Assembly: GCA_023055505.1 (NCBI GenBank) | Contig: JALIRH010000019.1 | Span: forward strand, 2,480,001 to 2,544,000 | Length of the DNA: 64,000 bases | DNA from: Callipepla californica brunnescens | Lineage: Eukaryota > Chordata > Aves > Galliformes > Odontophoridae | Reading direction: 5' to 3' | Part shown: positions 22,986-35,500 of the stretch, in pieces | Layout: the number at the start of each line of letters is the position of its first letter | Position numbering within the stretch: position 1 is the first letter of the stretch | Notes under the pieces: generated by a model | Database searches by the model: none | What the model was told of the DNA's origin: nothing | Seen by the model: the letters and a program-made list of their open reading frames with translations, nothing else | Translations under genes and position numbers: made by a program

Positions 22986-25254
22986 CACAGTTCCTACAAA
23001 TTTCCCAAGGAAAGGTACCCTCAAAAGCATTTACTGCAGGGCTGTTGGGGAAGTGTTGTGTATTTAGTGTCTGTGACACCATGGATGTATATAAGACCAG
23101 TTGAGAGAAATCGGTGACAGCAGTTGATGCTTTCTTTGCTTTGAAAAGCTTCTCAGTGGAGCCATGGTTGTACAACTGAGCATCTGAGTTTTTGTGGGAA
23201 GCCTCTAGCAAACGTGAATTCAAAGCTGTCATAAACATACTTTATGACATACGTGAAAAATAAAGACTACAGTAGGAAAACAAGACTCAGTTCAAACAAG
23301 CCTGATATTTCTTTTAAGGAGTGGGACTAGTGAAAGAAGTAATAAAGAAAGAGGTCCAAGGGCAGTGTTTTGCAGTGCTGTAAAATGTTGTTTTGAACTT
23401 GATTTATAATAATTGGAAATCAAAGAGCTGAGAAGGAAGAGCATGGAAAGAGAAAAATATTTGAAATGGCCATTGAAACAAAGGGAGTAAGGAAGATGTG
23501 AGACAAAAAAAAGATACGTTGATACAGCTGAGGCAGCAGATGACTAATGTATGAACTCTGAGAAACAGAATAAAGAAAAGTCTGAATTTTTAAAGTTTTT
23601 AGACCCAGTTTTGCAGTAGTTAAATATTTCAGTTGACTTCTCATTAAATGATTTACTAACATGTAAATATTCACAGTTTAGTAAGAAAAGATGTTTTTTC
23701 TAAAAGTTCCTTATGCAACCTGTTAATGCTTCTTGCAAGCTCAGAGTTCATGCAGGTTCTTTTATTCTCTCCTTGACTTTGGTGGAGATTCCTTACTGGG
23801 CTGACACATCTGTATGATTTTATTGCTCTTCCTTATGCCTTGATTGCCTGCATCTTTATTATGTATGAAAGAACTGAATGATACACTTTTCTTACTGTTT
23901 GTTGGGTTGGATTGTTGTGTTTTGTTTTGTTTCTTTGTTTTTACACAAGCTGTATCTTGCATTCAGAGAGGAATTTTTGTTCAGTGCATTTTAGATTGGT
24001 TTTTTTTTCAATAATGCAAAAGCTATATCCCCAAGATCATATTTTTCAATTATTATCACTTCATATTTTAGGAACTTTATTGGGCCTAATTATGAACCAG
24101 GTGCAGGGCAGTGAGCAAACGTGAAGCTGTGCTTGAGAATCAGGTTTACTGGAGAGGGGGACAGAAGGGAGAGGAGGTGGCCTTACAGTTCACATAGAAG
24201 GAGTGTGCATTGGAGAGGGACAGAACTGGACCCCATGTGTAAATGAATGCCCTGCCCTCACTAGGCTACAGTCCAGTGGAAAAAAAAAAAATGTCTTAAT
24301 GCAGTTGTCTGGGAACTTCACTTATTAGGCAATTTTAATATAGCTGTAACAAGCTCCCTTTAAGCCAGACCTTGGGTAAGGCCTTAGAAATGCTCAGCTG
24401 TGCCATGTGGCTTGTAACAAATATCACAAAGTATTGATTTATTCCATAACCACTCCCTGCCATGTGTTATGTAAATAACAGGGTTTGACAGAGTGTGTGG
24501 TTCTTCATACTGTAATGCATAGGTCTTGGGGAGGTCTTCATCAAAAGATGAAAGGCCAAGAGCCTCCAGTTGTCCTCAGGATGTGTGCATGACACTGCAG
24601 CTGCACACCCGTTCCCTTTTGTGTGCATTTTATGATGATGATTTTAACATTTTATCTTGTTCTGATCTGGGTGGGTATAATCTTCTAATTATGTAACTTT
24701 CAATTTTCTCAGGTTGAATTCGTGTTTAACAGTGTTAGTAATTCTCCACTGGAAAAGCTAAATTCACAGTGCTTTCATTGCATATGCTCATATCTCCGCA
24801 GATTTAACCTACAAAAATACACGCAGTCTGAAAACACAACTAATTGTACTTCAGCTTGTAGGTTAGCGAGCAGCCTTGTTCTGCTTTCCCACAGCCAAGA
24901 GAAGGCCTCAAGGCCAAAATGTCACCTCAGATTTCTTTTGATCTCAACTTATATTTTATTAACCCTTTTAACTTCACTGAGGGTATGCAAGGAAACAAGT
25001 ATACTCTCTTTCATATAAAACTAGCATTGTCCTTACATCTTGTGTGCAAATGTATGGACGGTTTTTCATACAAAGGATTATTTAGATGTAATCTATATGC
25101 CTTGTGAGTTACAGATAAGAAGGGGTGGGCAGCATTTATATTGCAATGTTTATGATTTATTCCCCTTTTATTTTCTCTCTTTAACTCCATCCAAAATATT
25201 TCTTAGAGTCTTAGTGAAATATAATACTACAAGCCTTTAATGGCACTTTTTCAT
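22986..25254. other. gene-free sequence
   Basis: No gene or repeat family is recognised. The frames at 22939-23238 (-), 23420-23674 (-) and 24722-25018 (+) have no protein signature; the first overlaps the LINE relic edge. An A12 run lies near 24281. Confidence 0.5.
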
Positions 25255-25440
25255 CTCGCAATTGCAAAATGCTTTTCAGGGCTTAATTAAATTTTACAGT
25301 GCACCTCTCAGGTGAGTGTAATTTGAATGCATCCATTCCTGTCTGTGAGGAAACTGAGGCAGGGAGTGGTGATTAACTTGAGGCTATACACCAAATAAAA
25401 TGTCAGAGTGAGAATTATGGCGACGAGGAGATCTGATTAG
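25255..25440 (-). mobile_element. MIR-type SINE relic
   Basis: The + strand reads as the reverse complement of a MIR-type SINE. The landmarks come in the right order: a TTAATTAAAT stretch (25283-25292), CACCTCTCAGGTGAGTGTAA (25302-25321), then the diagnostic GAGGAAACTGAGGCAG (25347-25362), GATTAACTTG (25371-25380) and GTCAGAGTGAGAATTATGG (25402-25420). In the sense direction this is the region around the conserved core CTGCCTCAGTTTCCTC. About 185 of the roughly 260 bp of a full element appear present. MIR elements were active before the amniote radiation and only diverged copies survive in birds. A related CORE-SINE such as AmnSINE is the main alternative. Confidence 0.7.
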
Positions 25441-28279
25441 TATCGTATAAATCCAGCATAAATTGGCTCTTAAAGATTTTACCAACAGACAATACAAGTA
25501 ATGGCTTCCTGATCTAACAGAGGAGCCAAATTCCTTCTCCAGGCTCTTCTTTTCCACAGCCTTTGTGATAACTGACTGGCTTACACCTCAGTCTGCTTTT
25601 GAGGCTGCTCAGATTTCTGAGTATGCCAGTGTTTGCTCAGTCGTTCCACATGATCATAAGAATATAACGAGGATGGTTGCTTTCTACTGCAGTCTTTTTC
25701 TAAGTATGGCATAAGCCATCTTCTCTGTCCACTGGCAGTCTTGTTAGGGTGGGATCTGAATGCATCCAACAACTCCTAAAGCCATAGTATTCCACAACAT
25801 AAACTCTATAATAGCAGCTGCAAAAAACAAGGACTTCTTGCCTGGACAAGCAGGCAAAGGAGGACGTTTTCATCCTTCTCGTCATTAATGAGGTATTGGA
25901 AGCAGTCTGTCCTCTTCTGCAGAAACGAGGGAGAAAGCTGCATGGAGGAAAGCCTTCCTTTACTCTGCAGGCATGTCTTCCCAAAGTGCTTTATATAAAG
26001 ATTCAGCACCCAGTAACCAAACACAGTTACTGGTGATGATGTAGGAGGCCATAAAGCATCATTCTGGAGCGAGGTGGGTAAGTGGCAAGATAGATATACT
26101 TTCCAAAACTTCAGTGGTCATGGTTGAAAATCATGCCTCCTTTCATGAGAGCCTAAATGTGACAAGACTGTAGCTCTGTGAGTGTCACAAGGACTCTGAC
26201 TCCCCAGTTTGTGCTCCTGTCTGTGGGAGGGACAGCTGGAAGTGCCCTTGTCTTTGTACTGGCCATCGTGCTGAGAAAAGATATCTGGCTGCAAGATACA
26301 TTTATAATAAGCAAAGCAATATTTTTAATGAGTTGGGGAATGCGATTCTGGGACATCTGTGATGAGAATTAACTTAGGATTCTCTCAGCAAAGAAGCCAG
26401 AGATTGAGTGATATCTCTCTGTTGCAAGAAACAGGTCTTAGACCTGAAGAAAAGACAGAGAAGACTCCTGCTGATGAATGCAGCCCTTCTCTGCCTGGAT
26501 CTGCTGGATCCTCAGCTTGCACCAAGCAAGCAGGACCACGTTTGGGCTTTCCAGAACCTCAGCAGGATTTAGCAGTCACAGTGCCTGTCTCCAGTCCCTC
26601 CAGGTGGGCTACACAATGTGGTAACACATGACACTATTGGTGTGCTGTGAGAAAATCAGTCAGTAGCCACTAGGCAAGTATAATGGAGACAAAGAGAAGT
26701 TTTCCTTTATGATGCTGCCAAACTGGACTCTTAAAAAGTACTTGTTTGAAAGTGAAATGGCTCCTCACAGTCCTGCAGAGGCTGATCTGTTGCTATTTTT
26801 ATGAAACTGGCACTGCATTGTTTAACTCTTCATCAGAATAACATAATCAGAGTGCAAATGAGGCCATGCAATTGCTGAACACTGTTTTCCACTTGCTGTT
26901 GATCATCTTTCTAATACCTTTCTTTTCTCCTTCACGCCGACCTAACAGTGGTTTCAGCAGCTGTGGCCACGTGCACAGGACATAGTTTGACAGCAGCAGG
27001 AGTCAGCTGACAGATTCTGGAATGTATTATTCCAGCACAGTCATCTGAGTCTGTAGCTGGCTCTCCTATCGCTGCATTGAAGGCCTAGGTTTTGTCAGAT
27101 TTTCATTGTCTTTTCCCTGTAGCAACAATGCAGAGGGTCCTTAAAGTATGTGTAGGGAAACCAGCCTTGGGGACAGGCTTTACCTCAAGGTTAGAAACCC
27201 AGCTTTTTTTAATTTACAAGTGCTTGGTTGCGTGTAAATCTGTTTTGCTGCCCTAACTTCACATCAAAGCATTTGAGCTGTGCTTGAGAACAAGAGTGCA
27301 TATTTGTCATTGCATAAGGAAAGCAGACCTACCTTAGGGAATAAGGAGACAAAGACCTGAACATGGCACACCTCAGACAATTTGCTACTAATTTCAATGA
27401 CAGAAGGCTTTTGCAGATTATTAGCATTCCTCCAGATTAAACCACTGCAGTAAACACCATTTGGAACCTCACTTATGATTGAGGCTATTTCACGAGGATG
27501 CTCAGACACCTTTGAAGCCTCTGTGTGGATCTCCATGTAATGACTTAGCAGACTCGAGCCCAGAGGGAAGGAGAGCAAAAAGTGCCCATGAGCCTAATTC
27601 ATCTCTTTGAGAAAACAGACCGTGCCTATTGACACAACTCTATAAAGCCTTCAGCCATCAGGAAAGCTATGGCAAGGAGTTGTGTAGTGGGATACATTCC
27701 TCCCAATTCCACGCTGAGTTGCAAGCAAGGGGAACTGCCCGTGAGTGGAGAGAGAATCCTCAAGATCTGAATGCATCCTCACACTGCTGTGAGAATGATT
27801 CCAGAAGGTTGCTTAGTGTTTAGTTTTCAGGAGGATTAGCTGCACCTTTCATTTGTCCTTTGAAGATTATTTTTGCTCCATAAAAGGATTTAAGAAATGG
27901 CAAACCAAGGCACGGGAACATACTAAAAGAACAAAGCACAAGGTTATGGAAAGAAGAGAGATTCTATCTGTTTTAGTGAATGATCCTAGAATACCATAAT
28001 AAGGGGATGGTCTCATGCTTAATCATCTCACTCTTACAAGTGGAAAAGATCCTTGACAACAGAATGCACTGATATGAATATAAGTTGGGGAAGGAAAAAC
28101 CTAAGGAACAAAATAAGCATAAAATGTAAACAAAATTCTACTAGGAGTATTTGTAGTGACAGATGCTTTTGTAGATAGGGCAAAAAATATATTCCTTTCT
28201 CCTAAAGGGAAATAGGTGGAAGTCCATCAAATAAACTTTGTCCTGGCATATTTTATTTTTGCATGGAGGAAAAGGAAAA
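25441..28279. other. gene-free sequence
   Basis: No gene is recognised. Two overlapping frames at 26178-26372 and 26359-26631 (+) look briefly interesting because the first contains one hydrophobic span, but neither has a family match or expression signal. Between 26930 and 27080 there is a motif-rich patch: a CACGTG E-box at about 26969-26974 and a perfect 7-bp inverted repeat CTGGAAT/ATTCCAG at 27017-27023 and 27029-27035. Confidence 0.5.
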
Positions 28280-28310
28280 GATCTTTTTTTGATGGAGGTG
28301 GTTGATTTTT

Positions 28311-28352
28311 GTTGTTGGTTTTTTTTTGTTGTTGTTGTTTTTGTTTTTTTTA
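28311..28352. repeat. T/G simple-sequence tract
   Basis: A run of TTG units and T homopolymers. It lies about 80 bp upstream of a purine tract, giving a sharp switch in strand composition. Confidence 0.8.
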
Positions 28353-28434
28353 ATTCTGTATTTTTCCCTCTCATACGCTGTTTTTTCCCCTTTCTGCCTT
28401 ACCAGAAAGAAAGATCATGGAAGATAAGCCAGGC

Positions 28435-28510
28435 AAAAGAAAGAAAAAAAAAGAAAAAAAAAAAAAGAAGAGAGGGGTGGGAGGAGTAGGGGGGGGGGGG
28501 GGGAAAAAGG
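28435..28510 (+). repeat. polypurine tract ending in G15
   Basis: Positions 28435-28477 are pure A/G, and purines continue with only two T interruptions to 28510. A 15-base G run occupies 28489-28503. GGGG at 28474-28477, GGG at 28479-28481 and the G run together satisfy the usual four-tract quadruplex pattern. Long purine tracts of this kind can form triplex or quadruplex DNA, exclude nucleosomes and are unstable in length. Confidence 0.85.
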
Positions 28511-28559
28511 TTACTCTGAGTATCAGAGAGGGGGCTAATTGTCAAGGTTATATCTCCAA

Positions 28560-28900
28560 AGATGATTGATGTAAGGCTTGGTTTTTCTGTCAGCCTGTCA
28601 CAAAGCAGGAATGTTTAATGTTCTCATTATTGGTTACGCTGTTGTGTATATTTCTCTGTCAGCACTGCGGACCCATCTGAACTGCCAAGGCACTTCAAAG
28701 CCCTGCAGGTCATTTATCATCCTCCTGACGCTGCGAATGTTCAGCCTCAGCTGAGTGCCAGGGATTTGTTATGACTTGAGAGCCAGCTGACAGACAGGTC
28801 TGCTGCAAAAAGGATTCCTTTTTGTCACACTGCGAAAACATCAATGTTCCTATAATGGCCTACAACTGTCAAAGGGGACTGCCACCTGACAGTTGTGTGG
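28560..28900. promoter_or_regulatory. candidate TALE-homeodomain (PBX/MEIS/TGIF) module
   Basis: The hexamer TGACAG, the core bound by MEIS/PREP/TGIF factors, occurs six times on either strand: 28587-28592, 28595-28600, 28656-28661, 28788-28793, 28866-28871 and 28887-28892. A PBX/HOX-type TGATTGAT lies at 28563-28570. About 0.15 hexamers would be expected by chance in 306 bp at equal base frequencies, though the extent was chosen after seeing the sites. Two of the sites sit in a perfect inverted repeat at 28862-28896. PBX and MEIS proteins commonly act together at enhancers. Binding here is inference; the sites and the palindrome are seen directly. The target gene is unknown because no gene is visible in the window. 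Confidence 0.35.
28862..28896. repeat. perfect 10-bp inverted repeat, 15-base spacer
   Basis: ACAACTGTCA (28862-28871) and TGACAGTTGT (28887-28896) are exact reverse complements. Each arm carries a TGACAG core and an overlapping AACTG half of a CAACTG E-box, so the arms present two convergent copies of the same composite site. The spacer is AAGGGGACTGCCACC. Confidence 0.85.
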
Positions 28901-29500
28901 TCTCACTAATTTGCAGCCCGGTGACTTGTTTCCTTGAGTTTAGATTCAGTTACGGTGTCACATGCAAACAGGTCACCATCTGTCGTCCTGTGCCAGGGGG
29001 CACAGGGTAGGGGGTGGAGAGAGAAGAGGGAGGGAGAGATGAGGAAAAGATGAAGTGGCAAACTGGGGGGAGGGAGATGCAAGGGAAAAATATAAATGGC
29101 TATGCAAATCAAAGCCACGTCTTTATTTCAGATTCCCGTTTCCTGAACATTTCAGAGATTCTGTGAATCTCTGAAAGTTGTGATGAAAATCAAGGCAGGG
29201 AAAGAAAAGACCTTGCAAACAGCCAGAGCTAGTGAGAGAGAGGGGGAGAGAGAGAAATATCAGGGCTTTGTTTCCTTTCCCAGGCCATGACATGATTAAT
29301 CGTTTTCTTCTGATCTAATTTTGGAACATGAAAAACAGCACATTTGTCTTGAAGAAAAATGATGTGCCGTACTGCGCAGATGGAAATTTCGAGCAATGAA
29401 AAAGATTAAAGTGAAATTCCACTCCTTAGACCTAATCATGAGTTGTAGATTATTCTGTCGTTCTAACCAGATGGTAGGCTTGATTCCACAACCCCCTTCT
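28901..29500. promoter_or_regulatory. motif-rich flank of the TALE module
   Basis: This block continues the enhancer-like composition. It holds an octamer ATGCAAAT (29102-29109) overlapped by a TCF/LEF-type ATCAAAG (29108-29114), homeodomain words ATGATTAAT near 29292 and GA-rich runs at 29004-29080 and 29232-29257. No promoter, CpG island or gene is visible. Function is inferred only from motif density. Confidence 0.2.
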
Positions 29501-32500
29501 TATATTAATGAATACTAGACTGTTATATTTGACTTAGGTAAGTGAAATGTCTATCAAGCCTAATGGACTGCCAGCCAGCATAACACATGTTGTACCACTG
29601 AGGGTCCTTGCTGCATTTTTCATGTTTTATACTAATGTAGAACATTTTGTTTCCTACTGTTTTCCATCATTGTCACTGTTTGCTAAATATTTTCACATGT
29701 AGGGGGAAAAAAGTAAAAAACTTGTGTCCAGAGCTAATTTCCTCACGTTGGTCGCAGCTATAATTCTACAAGTAAAACAGTCACCCGAAGCAATGCATAC
29801 AAGAACTCAATAGTAACTTGATTAAGTTCCCAGTCAACAAGACTGCACTAGGCTGTATGTTAACAAACCTAATTATAGGCAACATGGTGATAAATTGTGC
29901 AGAGTGCGTGTAGCACATCTCTGAGGTCATGTCTAGAAAAGAAGTTTTGCCCCAGGGGACAGGGATGGGGTGTCATTTCTAAATAAAGTAAACACAGGTT
30001 CACTGATGTTTCCCATTGGGTTACCTTCCGCTTTCTGACAAATGTTATTCTCGCAGGGTTGTCCCAGGAGATCCTCACGGGAACATAAGAATGAAGGAAC
30101 AGAGGAGTGAGAGGCTTGGGGATTCTCATTAACCTTTCCAACTGTGCAGTCCTGTGACTGTCACGGCATTTCTACCAAGTCTGGGCTTGCCAGAGTCATG
30201 GGTGTGGATAATCATACATTAGGATGGATGCCGCCACTTGTGCTCAGAAACCCTGTTATCATTTTAAGCATTTAGCTGAACAAAGTAATACTTGTCATGT
30301 GTGCTGAATGTGAGAGCGGTCTGGGATTTCTTCCCTGAACATAAAGTAAGAGGTAAAAATCTCCAGTTTCTCCTTCAAAAAGCGACAGCTGCGTGGTTGT
30401 TGCGTCCAGCATGTGAGTGAGTGCTTGCAGCCTGTTCCGTCACGGAGAACACCGACAGGTAGAGGAAATGTATGTGCACAGACCAAATTTTAGACATTGA
30501 AAGAGTCAACAGGATGCATGGATCAAGTTTCTCTCTGCCTAGGAAAAAGTGAGTCCAGAAACTTGAGTAAGCAGGGAAGAGTTGTCCAAATCTGGACTTA
30601 CTAAAGGTGTGAGAGCCATTTAGGCTGAAGAAATCCCAATGAAGAAAAGTTAAAGCACCAAAATGCACCTCTGAATCAAGTAACTAGAATATTTACATTT
30701 GAAGAGAAATATCTCTTTGATAATGGAATGAATTTAAAGCTTTACATCATTGCTTTAATGACTCTGTTCTCAATTTAGTAAAATTGTTTCTTCAGGTTTA
30801 AATCCTAAACTCCCCGAGGCACACCCTCCTCAGCAAAACTACAATTGATGTTGCTGCTGAATAAGGACTTTGGGATTGCATCATAGAATTAACTCCAATT
30901 AGCCCTCCAGCGTGAGTACCTCGCATTTTGAATCCTCACTGTTGACAATTTTTCCTTATTTTCATACACATAAAGTGTTTTAGAAGGATAAGGTAAGGTT
31001 GTTATGAGCAGAATGCCTGTGTTTTTCTTCCTGTGTATATTGCCCATGCTGAAAGCAAACAAATTGGAAGGTTCCAATTAAGATGGCACAAAACATTTTT
31101 CTTTATAATTAATGTTAATTACAAAAAGTATTTTTTGTACTTTTAGTGGTTGGATCTGATGAAGAATATGAAGGCTCTTTCACCACATTTCTGTTATGGT
31201 TGGATTTAGACGCTGTTTTAATAATCCTTAAAGCTGCTCCCAAGGGATTTAAATTTTTCATCAATGAGAGTTACTATGCAAAAAAAAGAAAGAAGTTGCA
31301 TGGCAATGTTTTTCTCAGTTCATTTAGGACAAACCTCCCTCTTTATTTACTCAGAGCAGTGTAGAGCAGTATGTTACCCCTTTATATTATCTGTGCAGAT
31401 TACCAGTCTGTGTAGTTCATATCCTCTGGGGAAAACTGGCTTCATGCAGTGTTGCTTCTCTTCTACACACGGCATGCAGAGCTGAGCTAGCAGTGAAGGG
31501 AAAATAATTTGTTCCTGACAAGGGCCAGTAGCAGACTATTTCTTCACTGGAAGAAAATGACAATCAAACAGGAAATTGTGACTGCTGTTCCTTATTTGAA
31601 CTGATCCTTCTTAGGAGCTGGTAGACATATCTTAACTTAGCCTTTAGCTTGTTTTCCTCAGCTCATGGTTTTGCTTTCCGTGAAAATGTCAAGGACCTTG
31701 AATTCCTGCAGTGTTTACAGTTTGGCCTATGGAATTCATGGTTTGCTCAGAGTGTCAGAACTTTACGCTTTTATCGTGAAAGTAACATGGGAAAGGCAGA
31801 TGTTGCTTTTTCTCTGGTAGGATTTCCTGAGGATGATTTGCAGCATTGAGAGAGGACTTTGACCTAGTGGGGGAGAGGGTCAAACATCTGAAAGGGAGAG
31901 CAAACTGCCTTTTGTTGTTGAATCTTTACTAATCCAACTTGTTTCCAAACGCACAAATGGATGGATGACTGCTCTAGCTATCCTCAACCCTTGTCTTCCT
32001 GAAAGAGCATATTACAGCCTTTCTGTCCTGTGATGGAACAACTGCTCTGCTGTAACTTTGACCAGTGGCAAGTGATGTGACAGGGAAATTAGAGCCTGCT
32101 GTCTGCACTCAGTAACAGTACCCAGGAGGGCAGGACATTGACCACGTGGAACCTCTAATGAGGATTAGAAGATGGTGGCCTACAGCAGACTCAGCAAGAT
32201 GTTTACCAGTTTACACACATCCAAATGCCACATGTGTGCTCATAACTGGGGTATTCATACTCACATTTCAAATCAGTATGTCCAGGGTCTGAATCAGCCT
32301 GATGTTTACTGTCTGAAAACAATAATCTGTGCTTCCCAGCATTTCTTATGAGAAGATTGCCTTATCTGTGTGATGGATTCCCTTTAAATTCCTAGGCCAT
32401 CTGTACAAGGCTCTTGCAAACTTGCTTCATGCATCCTATCCTTCTTGGTTGCCAGCCTTGACCTGGGGCTCTGTTCTCTGGACACCACTGCCATCCCTGC

Positions 32501-35500
32501 CTGGGCAAAGTGGCTGCTCCTGGTGGGGCTGGGAGTGAGGGAGGAAGAAAGGAGCACGCACTTATCTGAACTACAGAACCATCTCTTACAGTAGTTTTTA
32601 TGAGAGGGGTGACAAGTCTCTTTTTTCAAAATGTTTTTACACATATTTTACCCAACTTCCCATCCTCCATATGCTTTTCTCACTTTTGTACCTTGTAACT
32701 TTCATCAGTTTCTTTCTTTCCTCTTAGATGTGCTCAAGGCGCAGCAAGAGTTGATACAATCTAATACAAACTTCCCTGTTTGCTGTATCATAAAATGTAG
32801 TGCCTGGTGTGTTCATTCCCCTCCTGTCATCAAGTGCCAGCTTCAGCAGTGCTTAGTACCTCCAGTTCTTCCTGCTGTCATTTTCACTTCTCCCCAAGGA
32901 CTAAACATTTAAAAACCAAGAAATCCTAACTGAGATCCTAAGTAACACTTGAACCACACTGATCTTAGGTAAACAGTTCCCAGAGTGTTACCATTCCTGA
33001 TGTTGAAAGAACAGATCAGTGAAAGAAAAGAATGTGCATACAACTTCTCAGTAATCAGGCAGCCAGCTAATTTCTCAATACTGAAAGATTCCTTTAGGAG
33101 CCATTATTTTTGTTTATGTTTAAACTGACACAAAAGCTAACAAGCCTACCATTTACTCATGAAAAGCTTTTACCCAATTTTTAATAAAAGCTAACATTTT
33201 AAGCCTTAATTTAATGAAAACAACAAAAAAGTATACAACTTGGATTTTTTTTGTTGTTGTTGTTCATTTTGTATATGTATTTATATATTTAAACCATATA
33301 TCCTTCGACTGCTTTTTTTTTTTCAATATAACCAGTAGACAAAAAGAAACTACCCCACACCTGCTGAACAAAACTATTTTTGCCCCAACATGTGCCTGTG
33401 TGGGAAGGGATGTCAGAAAATGAAGAATATCTGATCTCTTTTTGGCAGGAAGCTAAACAGTGTAAGAGTGAGTGTATATTTTTAGTCAAAGGTAAAACCC
33501 AGGTCTTCAGTAATCACCCCCATCTCTTGCATAAATTGGGCTTCACACTCTCATTTTCTTCCAAGGTATGGGTTAGGTTGTGTCAGGACCCTGACTGGCT
33601 TTAATGGCCCTGAAGAGGCTCACTTGGGACCACCACCTTGCTCACAGGACCAGGAGTCTCATTTCAGCTAGGTCTCAGGAGCCCGCTGGTCTCTAAACCA
33701 AGTTACTTGTGTTCCCATGCAATCTGCTTACTCTCCTGGCTTGCTGACTGTTTTTTTCAGGTGGATTACACACCTCTCCTTCAAGATAACTTCTCCTTCC
33801 ATCCTGTGTCCTGAATGGACCTTGGGCCTGTGTCACAGTCCCATCTTCTACCCTTTCTACTGGTTAGGGTTCTTGGATGGATCCTACACTTGACTACATG
33901 TCCCCTTGTCTGAGACTTGTCAATGGAACCCTCGCAATGACCAGTCCGTATCCATTCAGTCAGTGTAGAGCTGCACATGGGTAACTCTCATTTCCTGGCT
34001 TCTTCTTCCTCTGGAGAAGCCTCACTCTTTCTGCACACTGACAGGGGCCCTTTTGTCAGGATTCAGCATCACTGAGCATGCTTTGCAGCTGAAGTGCTTC
34101 CAGCCAGCCTTCTTTTTGTCAGGACCTGCCCCCTCCACAGCCCCCTTGCATATTCCCTGCTCAAGGAAAACAGGATCTGCTTGAACATCTCACTGTCTGT
34201 AGTCAGTGCTGCCACATGTGCTACAATTCTGCTCAGGTCTTTTGCTGCAAAGTTGATAACTTCCTCTTAGGCCTGTGAGCATGGGCTGGCAAGTGACTGA
34301 AGATAAGTCCCTTGATGATTCTGTTTGGTTTTTTGCACCTGTGTAAGCAGTTGCTACTTCAATATGGAATCTTTTTTATTATTATTTTATTTTACTTTAT
34401 TTAGGTGCAGGACTCATTTTGCTTCCTGTGTGAATTTGTGCAAATCAAAATGGCCTCCCTGTCCCCATTTGTTACTGGAAAGGGTAGTGTTTCCTTGGTG
34501 CACTGCCAAATTTTTACAGAATTTGAAATTTCCTTCAATATGGGATGCTGTGTTCTGTAATTCTCGAGGAAAGTCTAATTACTTTGGGGAAATATATAAA
34601 TACCCTGATATATGAGAAAACAGTACTTCTAAATGAAACAGTGGATGTATAGCCTGTGTCTCAGATTCTGTTGTTATTGTTACTAGTTTTCAGAAGCATA
34701 TATTCATGATAAAAAAAATCTAAAATCCCCTAAAATTTGACGGATGGGGATTTGAAGAAAGGCCTCGGTATTACTGGTAACTAGCTAATATAAGCCGACA
34801 ATAGCAGATGACTGTGGAATATTGGCATTTCCTTAGTCCTGCCTCTTTCTCTTTCTGGGGTGTTGGGTTTGAGAACATCTCAAAGAATGCCAATGGTTCT
34901 ACTATGCTGCTAAGTTTAATCTCCAGATTGATGTGAAATTAATCACAGAATTCTACTTTTAACAAAAAAAAAAAAAAAATAGCCACCAGAAATAGGGAAA
35001 CCTTATTTGCATCTATCCTGTGGCGTGAACGTTAATAAGAGAGTAAGCCAGCTTGATGTCAAGGGCAAGGAAAAATAGGTCAGAACTGTGACTCATGTGA
35101 TCAACTAATGGATTTAAACACCAACTTCCTGTTAACCTCAATGACAATTACTTAGCTGAGTCCCCATATCCTTTCAAAAATATGCTGGTGTTTTACTGCT
35201 AATTTTACTAATTTTTTCATATTCATACACTTTGACAGTATTTGCAAAGCTGCTTTAATAGATTAACAAAATCCAGGCACGTCATATTAGTGAATGCCAG
35301 GAAAAAGTTAGAAGACAACCTGATTAGAATTCCTGTAGTAGAAGTATATTATCAAGCAAAATACAGTTTTTGAAATGCAACACCCCAAAAGAAATACAGG
35401 AGGCTGAAAATTCCCATAATGAGAAATCCATGAGCCTAAATATTTGGTGTTTCTGATTTGCTCACTTCCTCAGGTTAATGTTTCTTCAACATGTTTCCAA

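Noticed and set aside
26178..26372. 64-codon frame with a hydrophobic span near residues 10-31
   Set aside because: One membrane-like stretch without any family match, transcript signal or conservation evidence; chance hydrophobic strings are common.
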